A program made the position numbers and the translations under genes. Positions 17,456 to 24,030 of a stretch of DNA of 36,125 nt are shown piece by piece; the stretch's first letter is position 1, and every line of letters starts with the position of its first letter. This DNA comes from DAIDKA01 sp049792815 (GTDB lineage: Bacteria > Pseudomonadota > Gammaproteobacteria > Steroidobacterales > Steroidobacteraceae). The notes beneath the pieces are model-generated. The model saw only the letters and a list, made by a program, of their open reading frames with translations, ran no database searches and was not told the origin of the DNA. The DNA lies in the NCBI GenBank assembly GCA_049792815.1, contig JBARBG010000102.1:1-36125 (forward strand). Direction: 5' to 3'.

Positions 17456-17475
17456 CCATGCCATTACCAGCATGG
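17456..17475. promoter_or_regulatory. Second dyad next to the palindrome
   Basis: CCATGC and GCATGG are separated by eight bases. It lies directly beside the 17434-17452 palindrome, in the same divergent intergenic region. It may be a second protein-binding site or chance symmetry. Confidence 0.22.
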
Positions 17476-17577
17476 TGCCGCAGGAACACGGCGGCAGACC
17501 GTGGTGGGCATCGCAAAACCCGTGGGCTGCGCCGCGCTGGGGCCGGCGCGTTTGCCGGATCTGTGCGCCAGTTGCTC

Positions 17578-17583
17578 TATACT
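17578..17583 (+). promoter_or_regulatory. -10-like hexamer before the 17590 operon
   Basis: TATACT, five of six consensus positions, ends six bases before the ATG at 17590. No Shine-Dalgarno lies between. Transcription would start at or next to the A of the ATG, which predicts a leaderless first gene. Confidence 0.4.
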
Positions 17584-17589
17584 CCCGCC

Positions 17590-17889
17590 ATGACTGAACT
17601 TGCGGATACTTTTGACTCGGCTTTTGCCAAGGCAGTGGACCTTGGCAACCGCCTGGCAGACAAGGACAAGGACGCCGACCTCTGGGACATCGCTGACGGG
17701 CTGCTGGCCGGTGCATTGCAGTACTGGCTGTATTCCCGGCAACCCTGCGGGGACCCGCGCTGCCAGGACTGCATGCCCATCAGCACCGCCGAGGGTCGCA
17801 TGGCCGAACTCAAACGCCTGGTGGATCAGCTGGCCTCGGAGAGCGAGTACTTCCATACCCCCACGGATGCCAATGCAGGGCGGGCCTGA
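17590..17889 (+). CDS. Small conserved-looking protein with a C-x4-C-x2-C cluster
   Basis: A 99-residue soluble protein that I do not recognise as a named family. The first half is helical and charged (FDSAFAKAVDLGNRLADKDKDADLWDIADGLL), followed by an aromatic stretch and the cluster CGDPRCQDCMP at about residues 58-68, which could bind a metal or be redox active. The C-terminal helix is amphipathic. The ATG at 17590 is chosen because the region upstream reads as non-conserved sequence and a good -10 lies just before it. It overlaps the start of the FNR-type reductase gene by 17 bases, so the two are co-translated. That neighbour and azurin downstream make a redox-related role plausible but unproven. 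Confidence 0.7.
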   Translation: MTELADTFDSAFAKAVDLGNRLADKDKDADLWDIADGLLAGALQYWLYSRQPCGDPRCQDCMPISTAEGRMAELKRLVDQLASESEYFHTPTDANAGRA

Positions 17890-18919
17890 GGGCGATAGCG
17901 CCACTTCCGTGGCGATCATTGGTGCCGGTCCGTGTGGACTGTTCCAGGTCTTTGAACTGGGGCTGCTGGGCATTGCCGCCCACGTGTTCGATTCGCTCAA
18001 GGTCGTGGGCGGGCAATGCGCCGAGCTGTATCCGGACAAGCCCATCTATGACATTCCGGCGCTGCCGGTGTGCGGCGCACAGGAACTCATCGACCGGCTG
18101 GTACAGCAGATTCGGCCCTTCAATCCCCAGTTTCACCTGGGTCATGAGATCGAAACGCTGCAGCCGGACGGCGCGGGCCGCTTCACGGTGGGCACGGCTG
18201 GGGGCACCCGGATGACCTTCGGTGCGGTGGTGATTGCGGCCGGTCTCGGGGCCTTTCAGCCCCGCCGCCTCGGCGTGCCGGGAGCCGAGCCCTTCGAGGG
18301 TCACCAGATCCAGTACCGGGTCCGTGACGCCCAGCAACTCGCCGGGCGGCGTTTGATCATCTTCGGCGGGGGTGATTCAGCGCTTGACTGGGCCGTGGCG
18401 CTGGCCCCGACCGCGCAAAGCCTCACATTGGTGCACCGTCGTGAGCAGTTTCGCGGCGCGCCGGCCACGGTTGCCCGGATGAGGGAACTTCAGGCGGCCG
18501 GCAGGATCCGACATATCGAAGGACTCGCCGAGTCGTTGCTTGCAAACGGCAACACGCTCGAAGGCGTGCGTATCAAGGGCAATGACGGAACCGCCCACGA
18601 CGTGCCGGGCGACCAGGTCCTGGTGTTCTTTGGTCTGCACCCCAAGCTTGGGCCCATCGCCGAGTGGGGCCTGGCCCTGGAACGCAAGGCGCTCGCCGTC
18701 GACACCGAGATGTTTCAAACAACCGTACCCGGGATCTTTGCCGTGGGCGACATCAATACCTACCCTGGCAAGAAGAAGCTGATACTTTCAGGATTCCATG
18801 AGGCCGCACTGGCGGCGTTCGGCATCCAGCACCACCTCTATCCGCAGAAAAAACAGTTCCTGCAGTACACGACCACCAGCCCGATCATGCACAAGCGCCT
18901 GGGCGTTCCCGATAATTGA
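17873..18919 (+). CDS. Thioredoxin-reductase-like ferredoxin/flavodoxin-NADP+ reductase
   Basis: A 348-residue flavoenzyme of the TrxR-like FNR type (as in Bacillus YumC and Chlorobium FNR). The FAD-binding motif is AIIGAGPCGLF near the N-terminus, followed by VVGGQCAELYPDKPIYDIPALP, typical of this group. The NADPH-binding motif is IIFGGGDSALDWA. The CxxC disulfide of true thioredoxin reductase is absent from the NADPH domain. The C-terminus has the FAD contact VGDINTYPGKKKLILSGFHEAA and the extra tail HHLYPQKKQFLQYTTTSP that caps the flavin in these enzymes. It starts at ATG 17873, with an in-frame ATG at 17867 also possible; both lie inside the preceding gene. Azurin follows 17 bases downstream. 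The electron partner (ferredoxin or flavodoxin) is not in the window. Confidence 0.88.
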   Translation: MQGGPEGDSATSVAIIGAGPCGLFQVFELGLLGIAAHVFDSLKVVGGQCAELYPDKPIYDIPALPVCGAQELIDRLVQQIRPFNPQFHLGHEIETLQPDGAGRFTVGTAGGTRMTFGAVVIAAGLGAFQPRRLGVPGAEPFEGHQIQYRVRDAQQLAGRRLIIFGGGDSALDWAVALAPTAQSLTLVHRREQFRGAPATVARMRELQAAGRIRHIEGLAESLLANGNTLEGVRIKGNDGTAHDVPGDQVLVFFGLHPKLGPIAEWGLALERKALAVDTEMFQTTVPGIFAVGDINTYPGKKKLILSGFHEAALAAFGIQHHLYPQKKQFLQYTTTSPIMHKRLGVPDN

Positions 18920-18936
18920 TGCAAAAGGAGTCCCCG

Positions 18937-19410
18937 ATGATCCGTAGACACTGTGTTCTGGCCGCGCTCGCGATTGCCGCCGTGTCATTGGCAGGCGGCA
19001 CTCACGCCGCATTCGCGGCCGACAAGGTCTGCAAGCTGCAGATTGCGGGCAACGACGCCATGCAGTACGACAAGAAGGAACTGGATGCGGCGGCGGATTG
19101 CACTCAGGTCGAGCTCACCCTGACCCACACCGGCAAGCTTCCGGCGGCCGCCATGGGCCACAACTGGGTACTGGTGAAGACGGCCGACGTCACGACGGTG
19201 GCCAATGCCGGCATGTCCGCCGGGCTCACCAACAACTACCTCACGCCCAACGATCCACACGTCATTGCCAGCACCAAGATCATTGGCGGCGGTGAGAGCA
19301 CCACGGTCACGTTCCCGACGTCAAAGCTGACCAAGGGCGGTGACTACAGCTTCATGTGCACGTTCCCCGGCCACTACGTGATCATGAAGGGCACCTTCAA
19401 GTTCGGTTGA
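18937..19410 (+). CDS. Azurin
   Basis: A periplasmic type I blue-copper protein that carries single electrons. The 157-residue precursor has a signal peptide (MIRRHCVLAALAIAAVSLAG through the AFA cleavage site near residue 27), followed by a mature domain starting ADKVCKLQIAGNDAMQYD. Copper ligands are visible: His in MGHNWVL, then Cys, His and Met in CTFPGHYVIMKG. The conserved disulfide Cys pair (KVCKL and ADCTQV) is also present. AAGGAG six bases before the ATG at 18937 sets this start over a weaker one upstream. It lies directly after the FNR-type reductase in the operon. Because azurin is periplasmic and the FNR cytoplasmic, direct electron transfer between them is unlikely; co-expression is the supported point. 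Confidence 0.93.
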   Translation: MIRRHCVLAALAIAAVSLAGGTHAAFAADKVCKLQIAGNDAMQYDKKELDAAADCTQVELTLTHTGKLPAAAMGHNWVLVKTADVTTVANAGMSAGLTNNYLTPNDPHVIASTKIIGGGESTTVTFPTSKLTKGGDYSFMCTFPGHYVIMKGTFKFG

Positions 19411-19440
19411 CCGGCCGTTCACCGGCGGGGGGCAGGCGCT

Positions 19441-20298
19441 ATGGATTCACAAATCGCGGATCTGCTGGGCCTGCTGGCGCTCGAGACCCTCGAGGTCAAT
19501 CTGTTCCGCGGCGAAAGCCGCGACATAGGCAGTCCGCAGGTGTTCGGCGGCCAGGTGCTCGGCCAGGCCCTGAACGCCGCTTCGCGCACCGTCAGCGGCC
19601 GCATGGTGCATTCCCTGCACGCCTATTTCCTGAGGCGCGGGGACTTCAAGGCGCCGATCATCTACCAGGTGGACCGCAGCCGCGACGGCGGCAGTTTTTC
19701 CAATCGCCGGGTCATCGCCATCCAGCACGGCGAACAGATCTTCAACATGACCTGTTCCTTCCAGGTCGAAGAGTCGGGTCTCGAACACCAGGTGTTCATG
19801 CCGGAGGTGCCGGGGCCCGAGGGTCTGGCGGACACTTCACGCGTCGCGCCCGAACTGCTGCAAAGACTGCCGGAGCGGGTACGCTTGCTGCTTGAGACCG
19901 CACGGCCGTTTGAGTTTCGTGCGGTAGGCCCATTGGACGCGCGGCCCGTTCCCGGTCACGCGCCCTCGCGCCAGGTGTGGTTCCGGGCGGTGGCGAAGGT
20001 GCCCGATGATCAGAACCTGCAGCGCTGCCTGCTCGCCTATGTGTCGGATTTCAATCTGCTGGAAACCGCGACGCTGGCGCACGGCATTTCCCACTTGAGC
20101 GGCAAGGCGCAGGTGGCCAGCATCGATCACGCCATGTGGTTTCACCGTCCGCTGCGCGTGGACGAGTGGTTGCTGTACGACGTTGACAGTCCCAGCGCCT
20201 CCGGGGCCCGCGGCTTTGCCCGCGCCAATGTGTTCGCGCGCGATGGCACTTTGGTGGCGAGCACCGCACAGGAGGGTCTGGTGCGGGTGGTCAGCTGA
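19441..20298 (+). CDS. tesB: Acyl-CoA thioesterase II
   Basis: A double hot-dog thioesterase that hydrolyses medium- and long-chain acyl-CoA in the cytoplasm. Its 285 residues match E. coli TesB (286). Recognisable segments are FRGESRDIGSPQVFGGQVLGQ, the first hot-dog core HSLHAYFLRRGD, the DGGSFSNRRV strand and, in the second domain, SDFNLLETA and ASIDHAMWFHRPLRVDEWLLY, which carries the conserved active-site Asp region. The gene lies 30 bases after azurin, and its TGA shares a base with the ATG of the CpcT/CpeT-like gene, so it is inside an operon and translationally coupled downstream. No other fatty-acid gene is adjacent. Confidence 0.93.
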   Translation: MDSQIADLLGLLALETLEVNLFRGESRDIGSPQVFGGQVLGQALNAASRTVSGRMVHSLHAYFLRRGDFKAPIIYQVDRSRDGGSFSNRRVIAIQHGEQIFNMTCSFQVEESGLEHQVFMPEVPGPEGLADTSRVAPELLQRLPERVRLLLETARPFEFRAVGPLDARPVPGHAPSRQVWFRAVAKVPDDQNLQRCLLAYVSDFNLLETATLAHGISHLSGKAQVASIDHAMWFHRPLRVDEWLLYDVDSPSASGARGFARANVFARDGTLVASTAQEGLVRVVS

Positions 20299-21260
20299 TG
20301 CGCGCGCTGCTGGCCTGCGCCCTGTGCGGGTACGCGGGCGTGGCGCTCGCCGGCGGGCCTGCCGATATCACCGACCTTATGCGGCTGTGGTCGGGCGTGC
20401 ACGACAGCGCGGTCCAGGTGATCCTGGATGACCACTCGCCACAGGCCGCGGCCGCCGATGTGTCGCGGCTGCGCACCGTGATTGAACCGGTTGATCTGCC
20501 GTGGCTGGGGCCCACCGTGCTGTATCTTGAAGAGAGCCTGCACGATGTGCCCGGGGCCCCGCGCCGCCAGGTGCTGCTGCGGCTGTCGATCGACTCACAG
20601 CTGCGTCCGCAGCGGATCCGGGTACGGCAATACACGTTCCGCGATCCGCAGCAGTGGCGCGCCTTCTTCGGCGATCGCCAGGCGCAGCTGGCCCTGCGCC
20701 GCATGGACGTTGAGACCATGCCGGGTTGCGACCTGCTGCTCACCCGTGAGGGCGACCAGTTCTTGGGCACGACGCTGGGCCGCGGCTGCGTGTCGCCGCC
20801 GCAGGATCCGCAACGCTATGTGGATTACCGGTTGCAGGTCGGAGCGGGCGTGTACTGGTTCCGCAGCCGGCAGTTCCGTTTCGCGGACGATGCGCTGGTG
20901 CAGGAGAGCGCCGGCTACGACTGGCCGTCGCTGCATCAGGCGCGCCTTTTCACCTGCCGCATCCGCTGGTCCGCCTCGGGTCGTCCCGGTGATCTGGCAC
21001 CGCTGCTGCACGTGGACCTGGCCGATCATGGCGGGCACGCCGATTTTTCCCTGCCCGACGGGCGCGCGTATCGCCTGACCCTGCACAGCGACGACTGGCC
21101 CTTTGACGCCAGCAATCAGGCGCTGGTGCTCATCGTCCAGGACCTCGCGCCGGGCGGTGCCACGACCCGCAGCTGGACCGAGTCCGATGCGCTTGCAGTC
21201 AGCGCTGCGACCAAGGTCATGGCGGTGCGCTGCGGACCTCTTGCCCCGCCAGCGATGTAA
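20298..21260 (+). CDS. CpcT/CpeT-family exported protein
   Basis: A 320-residue protein with a cleavable signal peptide (MRALLACALCGYAGVALAGG). The mature part matches the general pattern of the CpcT/CpeT family (bilin lyases of cyanobacterial phycobiliproteins, a lipocalin-like beta barrel): an N-terminal helix with LMRLWSGVHDSAVQ, the strand LGPTVLYLEESLHD, RRQVLLRLSID, the central FRDPQQWRAFF, PGCDLLLTREGDQFLGTT and the following YVDYRLQVGAGVYWFRSRQF. Nothing else here suggests a phycobilisome, so a bilin-lyase function is unlikely; the fold may bind a different tetrapyrrole or lipid. Translation is coupled to tesB (TGATG). Its last 44 bases overlap the convergent pseudo-hydrolase gene. 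Confidence 0.7.
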   Translation: MRALLACALCGYAGVALAGGPADITDLMRLWSGVHDSAVQVILDDHSPQAAAADVSRLRTVIEPVDLPWLGPTVLYLEESLHDVPGAPRRQVLLRLSIDSQLRPQRIRVRQYTFRDPQQWRAFFGDRQAQLALRRMDVETMPGCDLLLTREGDQFLGTTLGRGCVSPPQDPQRYVDYRLQVGAGVYWFRSRQFRFADDALVQESAGYDWPSLHQARLFTCRIRWSASGRPGDLAPLLHVDLADHGGHADFSLPDGRAYRLTLHSDDWPFDASNQALVLIVQDLAPGGATTRSWTESDALAVSAATKVMAVRCGPLAPPAM

Positions 21261-22152
21261 TCGCCTGCAGCAATGCGCCATTGAAGCGTACGGTATCGTC
21301 CAGCATCGCAAAGCTGTCATCACCCTTCAGGATCACGAGGGTCAGGCGCGCCGCGGCATGGCGCAAGCGTCCGGCATCGACGCCCCCCAGATCCGAGTCG
21401 ATCACGACCAGCGGCACCTTGACCGCCGGCAGTATCGAGGCGTAGTTGAGCCGGTTCAGATCGGTGAGCGCGGCCACACCACGCTCGGGGTCGGTATGCG
21501 CCATCAGGTCCGCGATGGTGCGCACCAGCGCCGGATCGCTGCGCGGCAGGAACAGCGTCGCCGTCACGAACCTGCGCACCGCGCCTGCGAAGTCGGTGCG
21601 AAAGGGCCGCACCGCCTGCTCAACCTGCGAGGGGAGCGGCGCGGGTTCGCCCAGAGTGCGAAAGGTCTCCACACCGATGAGGCCCGCCAGGCGCGCGCCG
21701 ATGAGCGGTGCGGCTTCGAGCGCCACCGGACCGCCCATGCCCTGACCGACCAGGACGATGCGCGAGTTGGGCAGCGTGGCGCTCACCGCCGCCACATCCT
21801 GCGCGAAGTTCGCGAGCGACCAGTTGCGGCGCGTGGTCCCGGACACGCCCTGACCGCCCAGATCGAGGGTCACGACCGTGTAATGCGCCGCAAGGGCCGC
21901 CAGCTGCGCGCGCCAGATGGTCGAGTCCTCGGCCCAGCCATGAATGAGCACCACCGCCGGATCCCCGTGACCGTACTGATGCCAGCCGATCGGCAAGCCA
22001 TCGGCGGAAGCCGTGAAGCGGGTGACGGGCGGGACCGCGGCGGCACCTGGCGCGCTGCCGGGCGCACTGGCCGCGACGCTAGCAGGGTGCGAGTGGCCGC
22101 AGGCCGCCAGGACGGCCCACGCGACGCACAGGGCAATGCGGCAGCGTTTCAC
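21217..22152 (-). CDS. Alpha/beta-hydrolase-fold lipoprotein lacking the catalytic Ser and His
   Basis: A 311-residue predicted lipoprotein (lipobox LAAC, Cys18) with an alpha/beta-hydrolase domain from about residue 45. The oxyanion-hole motif VVLIHGWAEDSTIW and the strand YTVVTLDLGGQGVSG are clear. At the nucleophile elbow, where GxSxG is expected, the sequence is VGQGMGG, so Gly138 replaces the serine. Near the C-terminus the expected GH dipeptide reads KGDDSFAML, so the histidine is also missing. The acid strand (VPLVVIDSDLGG) is kept. It is probably a non-catalytic binding protein, or it uses other chemistry. It is the last gene of a minus-strand unit, 11 bases after the flavoprotein gene, and overlaps the convergent CpeT-like gene by 44 bases. 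Confidence 0.85.
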   Translation of the reverse strand: MKRCRIALCVAWAVLAACGHSHPASVAASAPGSAPGAAAVPPVTRFTASADGLPIGWHQYGHGDPAVVLIHGWAEDSTIWRAQLAALAAHYTVVTLDLGGQGVSGTTRRNWSLANFAQDVAAVSATLPNSRIVLVGQGMGGPVALEAAPLIGARLAGLIGVETFRTLGEPAPLPSQVEQAVRPFRTDFAGAVRRFVTATLFLPRSDPALVRTIADLMAHTDPERGVAALTDLNRLNYASILPAVKVPLVVIDSDLGGVDAGRLRHAAARLTLVILKGDDSFAMLDDTVRFNGALLQAITSLAGQEVRSAPP

Positions 22153-22163
22153 TTGCGGATGTC

Positions 22164-23597
22164 TCAGCGGGCTGCGAGAACCTTGCCGGGGTTCATGATC
22201 CCATTGGGATCGAAGGCCAGTTTGATCGATCGCATCAGGTCCAGTTCAACCGGCGGCGCATAGCGCTCCAGCTCCCCAACCTTCAACTGACCGATGCCGT
22301 GCTCGGCGCTGAAGCTGCCGCCGAATTGCTGCACCAGGTCATGGATGGCGCGTTCGACCTCATCGGCCCGGGCCAGAAAGGACTGCGCCGGCACCAGCGG
22401 GTCCTGGTTGAGATTGAAATGCAGATTGCCATCGCCCAGGTGCCCATAGGCGATCAGCCGTCCCTCCGGAACATGACTGCTGAGCCACTCGCAAGCCTGC
22501 TTCACGAACTGCGGCAGCGTCGCCACCGGCAGCGAAATATCATGTTTGAGGCTGGCACCATCCAGGCGCTGCGCGCGCGGGATGTTCTCGCGGATGAACC
22601 AGAAGTTCTCGGCGTCACGGCCGCTTTGGGCAATGGCGGCGTCGCTCACCAGCCCCGCGGCATGCGCGGCGGCGAGTACCTCTTCCAGGACTGTCTCAAG
22701 CGGCTCGTCGGCGCGCGGCGAGGTCAGTTCGCACAGCACGTACCATTCGTGTCGTCCGGGCAGGGGATCCACCGCTGGCCGCACGTGCTGGACCGTCAGG
22801 TCCACCGCCAGGCGCGGGATGAGTTCAAAGGAACTGACGCGGTCGCCGCTGTGATTGCGCAGCCGACTGAGCAGCTCCACCGCCGCCTGCACGCTGGCCA
22901 CGGCGACGAAGGCGGTCGCGATGCTGCGGATGGCCGGATACAGTTTCAGCGTGGCGGCGGTGATGATGCCCAGCGTGCCTTCGGCCCCCAGGAACAGCGA
23001 TTTCACGTCATATCCGGTGTTGTCCTTGCGCAGGCGTGTGAGGGTGTTCAGGACGCGGCCGTCGGCCAGCACCACCTCCAGCCCCAGGACCAGATCGCGC
23101 ATCATGCCGTAGCGCAGGACGCTGGTGCCGCCGGCGTTGGTGGAGAGGTTGCCGCCGATCTGGCAGCTGCCCTCGGAGCCCAGGCTCAGCGGAAAAAACC
23201 GCTCCGCGTCTGCCGCGGCCCGCTGCACCGCAACCAGCAGGCAGCCGGCTTCGGCAGTGAGGGAGTAGTTGAGCGCGTCGATCTCACGGATGCGGTTCAG
23301 GCGGCTCAGCGACACGATGACCTGGCTGCCGGACGCGTCCGGTGTCGCGCCGCCGCAGTAGCCGGTGTTGCCGCCCTGGGGCACCACGCCGATGCGGTGG
23401 GCGTTGCAGAAAGCCAGGGTGGTGGCAACCTGTGCGACGCTGTGCGGCCGGATCAGGGCCGCGGCGTTGCCGTGAAACAGGCCGCGGTGGTCGATGAGCA
23501 GCGGGCCCAGCTCGCCCGCATCGGTGCGGACACAATCCTCGCCCAGCAGGCCTGCGAGCTCGGTGAGCGCCGCGGCGCTAGAGGCCGACTGGGTCAC
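22164..23597 (-). CDS. FAD-binding 2-hydroxyacid oxidase/dehydrogenase (GlcD / D-2-hydroxyglutarate dehydrogenase type)
   Basis: A 477-residue flavoprotein. The N-terminal PCMH-type FAD domain shows VVPQGGNTGYCGGATPD, the SLGSEGSCQIGGNLSTNAGG loop and LFLGAEGTLGIIT. The C-terminal domain has the metal-binding and substrate segment YGHLGDGNLHFN and the end motif SAEHGIGQLK, as in D-2-hydroxyglutarate dehydrogenase and D-lactate dehydrogenases of the FAD-oxidase_C family. The exact substrate cannot be assigned, but D-2-hydroxyglutarate or D-lactate are likely. Electrons probably pass to an ETF or quinone. It starts with GTG at 23597, overlapping the stop of the acidic-protein gene by 4 bases (GTGA). 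The pseudo-hydrolase gene follows 11 bases later. Confidence 0.88.
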   Translation of the reverse strand: MTQSASSAAALTELAGLLGEDCVRTDAGELGPLLIDHRGLFHGNAAALIRPHSVAQVATTLAFCNAHRIGVVPQGGNTGYCGGATPDASGSQVIVSLSRLNRIREIDALNYSLTAEAGCLLVAVQRAAADAERFFPLSLGSEGSCQIGGNLSTNAGGTSVLRYGMMRDLVLGLEVVLADGRVLNTLTRLRKDNTGYDVKSLFLGAEGTLGIITAATLKLYPAIRSIATAFVAVASVQAAVELLSRLRNHSGDRVSSFELIPRLAVDLTVQHVRPAVDPLPGRHEWYVLCELTSPRADEPLETVLEEVLAAAHAAGLVSDAAIAQSGRDAENFWFIRENIPRAQRLDGASLKHDISLPVATLPQFVKQACEWLSSHVPEGRLIAYGHLGDGNLHFNLNQDPLVPAQSFLARADEVERAIHDLVQQFGGSFSAEHGIGQLKVGELERYAPPVELDLMRSIKLAFDPNGIMNPGKVLAAR

Positions 23598-23905
23598 TCG
23601 TCCTCGTCTTCGTCCCAGTCCTCATCCTCGTCTTCGTCTTCATCCTCATCCCAGTCGTCGTCCTCGTCTTCCTCATCTTCATCTTCTTCCTCCTCCTTTT
23701 CGGATTCGGACCAGCCCTCGGGCGCGGTGGTCTTCTCCAGATCCATCTCGTGCCAGGCTTCGATGTCGATTTCCTCGATATCCCCGTCCTCGTATTCGAT
23801 TTCGACGAGTTCGGAGTCCTCATCAACCGACAGCACGCGGAAGGACTCCTCTTCTTCTATGTTCAGGTACCACTGTCCGGCTGCCGGTTCGTAATCTCTG
23901 CTCAC
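23594..23905 (-). CDS. Small, extremely acidic protein with Asp/Glu-only tail
   Basis: A 103-residue protein. The first 60 residues have a compact pattern (GQWYLNIEEEESFRVLSVDE, then VEIEYEDGDIEEIDIEAWHEM) resembling small gammaproteobacterial proteins annotated as DUF6763, probably a short beta-barrel. Family naming is from memory. The tail from about residue 66 is almost only Asp and Glu, broken by Trp85 and Trp97 twelve residues apart. The net charge is extremely negative. Such tails can mimic nucleic acid or bind basic proteins or cations, but no function is known here. GTG 23905 is preceded by GAGGA at correct spacing. The stop overlaps the flavoprotein start by 4 bases, so the genes are co-translated. 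It is divergent from proB. Confidence 0.8.
   Translation of the reverse strand: MSRDYEPAAGQWYLNIEEEESFRVLSVDEDSELVEIEYEDGDIEEIDIEAWHEMDLEKTTAPEGWSESEKEEEEDEDEEDEDDDWDEDEDEDEDEDWDEDEDE
23597..23695 (-). repeat. Low-complexity GAN/GAY codon tract
   Basis: About 33 codons that are nearly all GAC, GAT, GAA or GAG, encoding the acidic tail. The tract is imperfectly periodic: the block containing the TGG codon recurs after 36 bases. Such sequence is prone to slippage, so the length may vary between strains. Confidence 0.7.
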
Positions 23906-23940
23906 CGCTTTGGTCCTCGAGAGCTCAACTGTTAAAGACG

Positions 23941-23977
23941 GTTGCCAGTTTACGGGGGGATTGTTGCGGGTGGCAAC
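23941..23977. promoter_or_regulatory. Inverted repeat in the divergent region upstream of proB
   Basis: GTTGCCA at 23941-23947 and its perfect complement TGGCAAC at 23971-23977 are separated by 23 bases. The placement between divergent genes allows a DNA-looping or bipartite operator site, but the long spacing makes chance possible. Confidence 0.2.
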
Positions 23978-23984
23978 GCTATCC

Positions 23985-24010
23985 GGTGCCGGAGTCGCCC
24001 CTCCGGCGCC
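23985..24010 (+). promoter_or_regulatory. Strong stem-loop just upstream of proB
   Basis: A ten-base stem (GGTGCCGGAG with CTCCGGCGCC, one wobble or mismatch) around a six-base loop. It lies immediately before the -10-like TATAGT of proB. A TTTTT run occurs 12 bases after the stem, too far for a standard terminator. It could be a binding site or end transcription coming from upstream. Confidence 0.35.
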
Positions 24011-24017
24011 GATCCCG

Positions 24018-24023
24018 TATAGT
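24018..24023 (+). promoter_or_regulatory. -10-like hexamer of proB
   Basis: TATAGT, five of six consensus positions, ends seven bases before the proB ATG. The intervening TTTTGCC has no Shine-Dalgarno, so proB mRNA may be leaderless. No good -35 is seen. Confidence 0.4.
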
Positions 24024-24030
24024 TTTTGCC

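Noticed and set aside
20298..21260. Functional phycobilin lyase
   Set aside because: There is no phycobiliprotein, bilin synthesis or photosystem gene in the window, and the protein is exported; only family similarity is claimed.
22299..23894. Plus-strand frame ending in a long Ser-only tract
   Set aside because: The Ser tract is the complement of the Asp/Glu codons of the acidic protein; the rest is antisense to the flavoprotein.
23494..24030. N-terminal extension of ProB
   Set aside because: It runs antisense through the acidic-protein gene and part of the flavoprotein gene and is not conserved in type; ProB begins at 24031.
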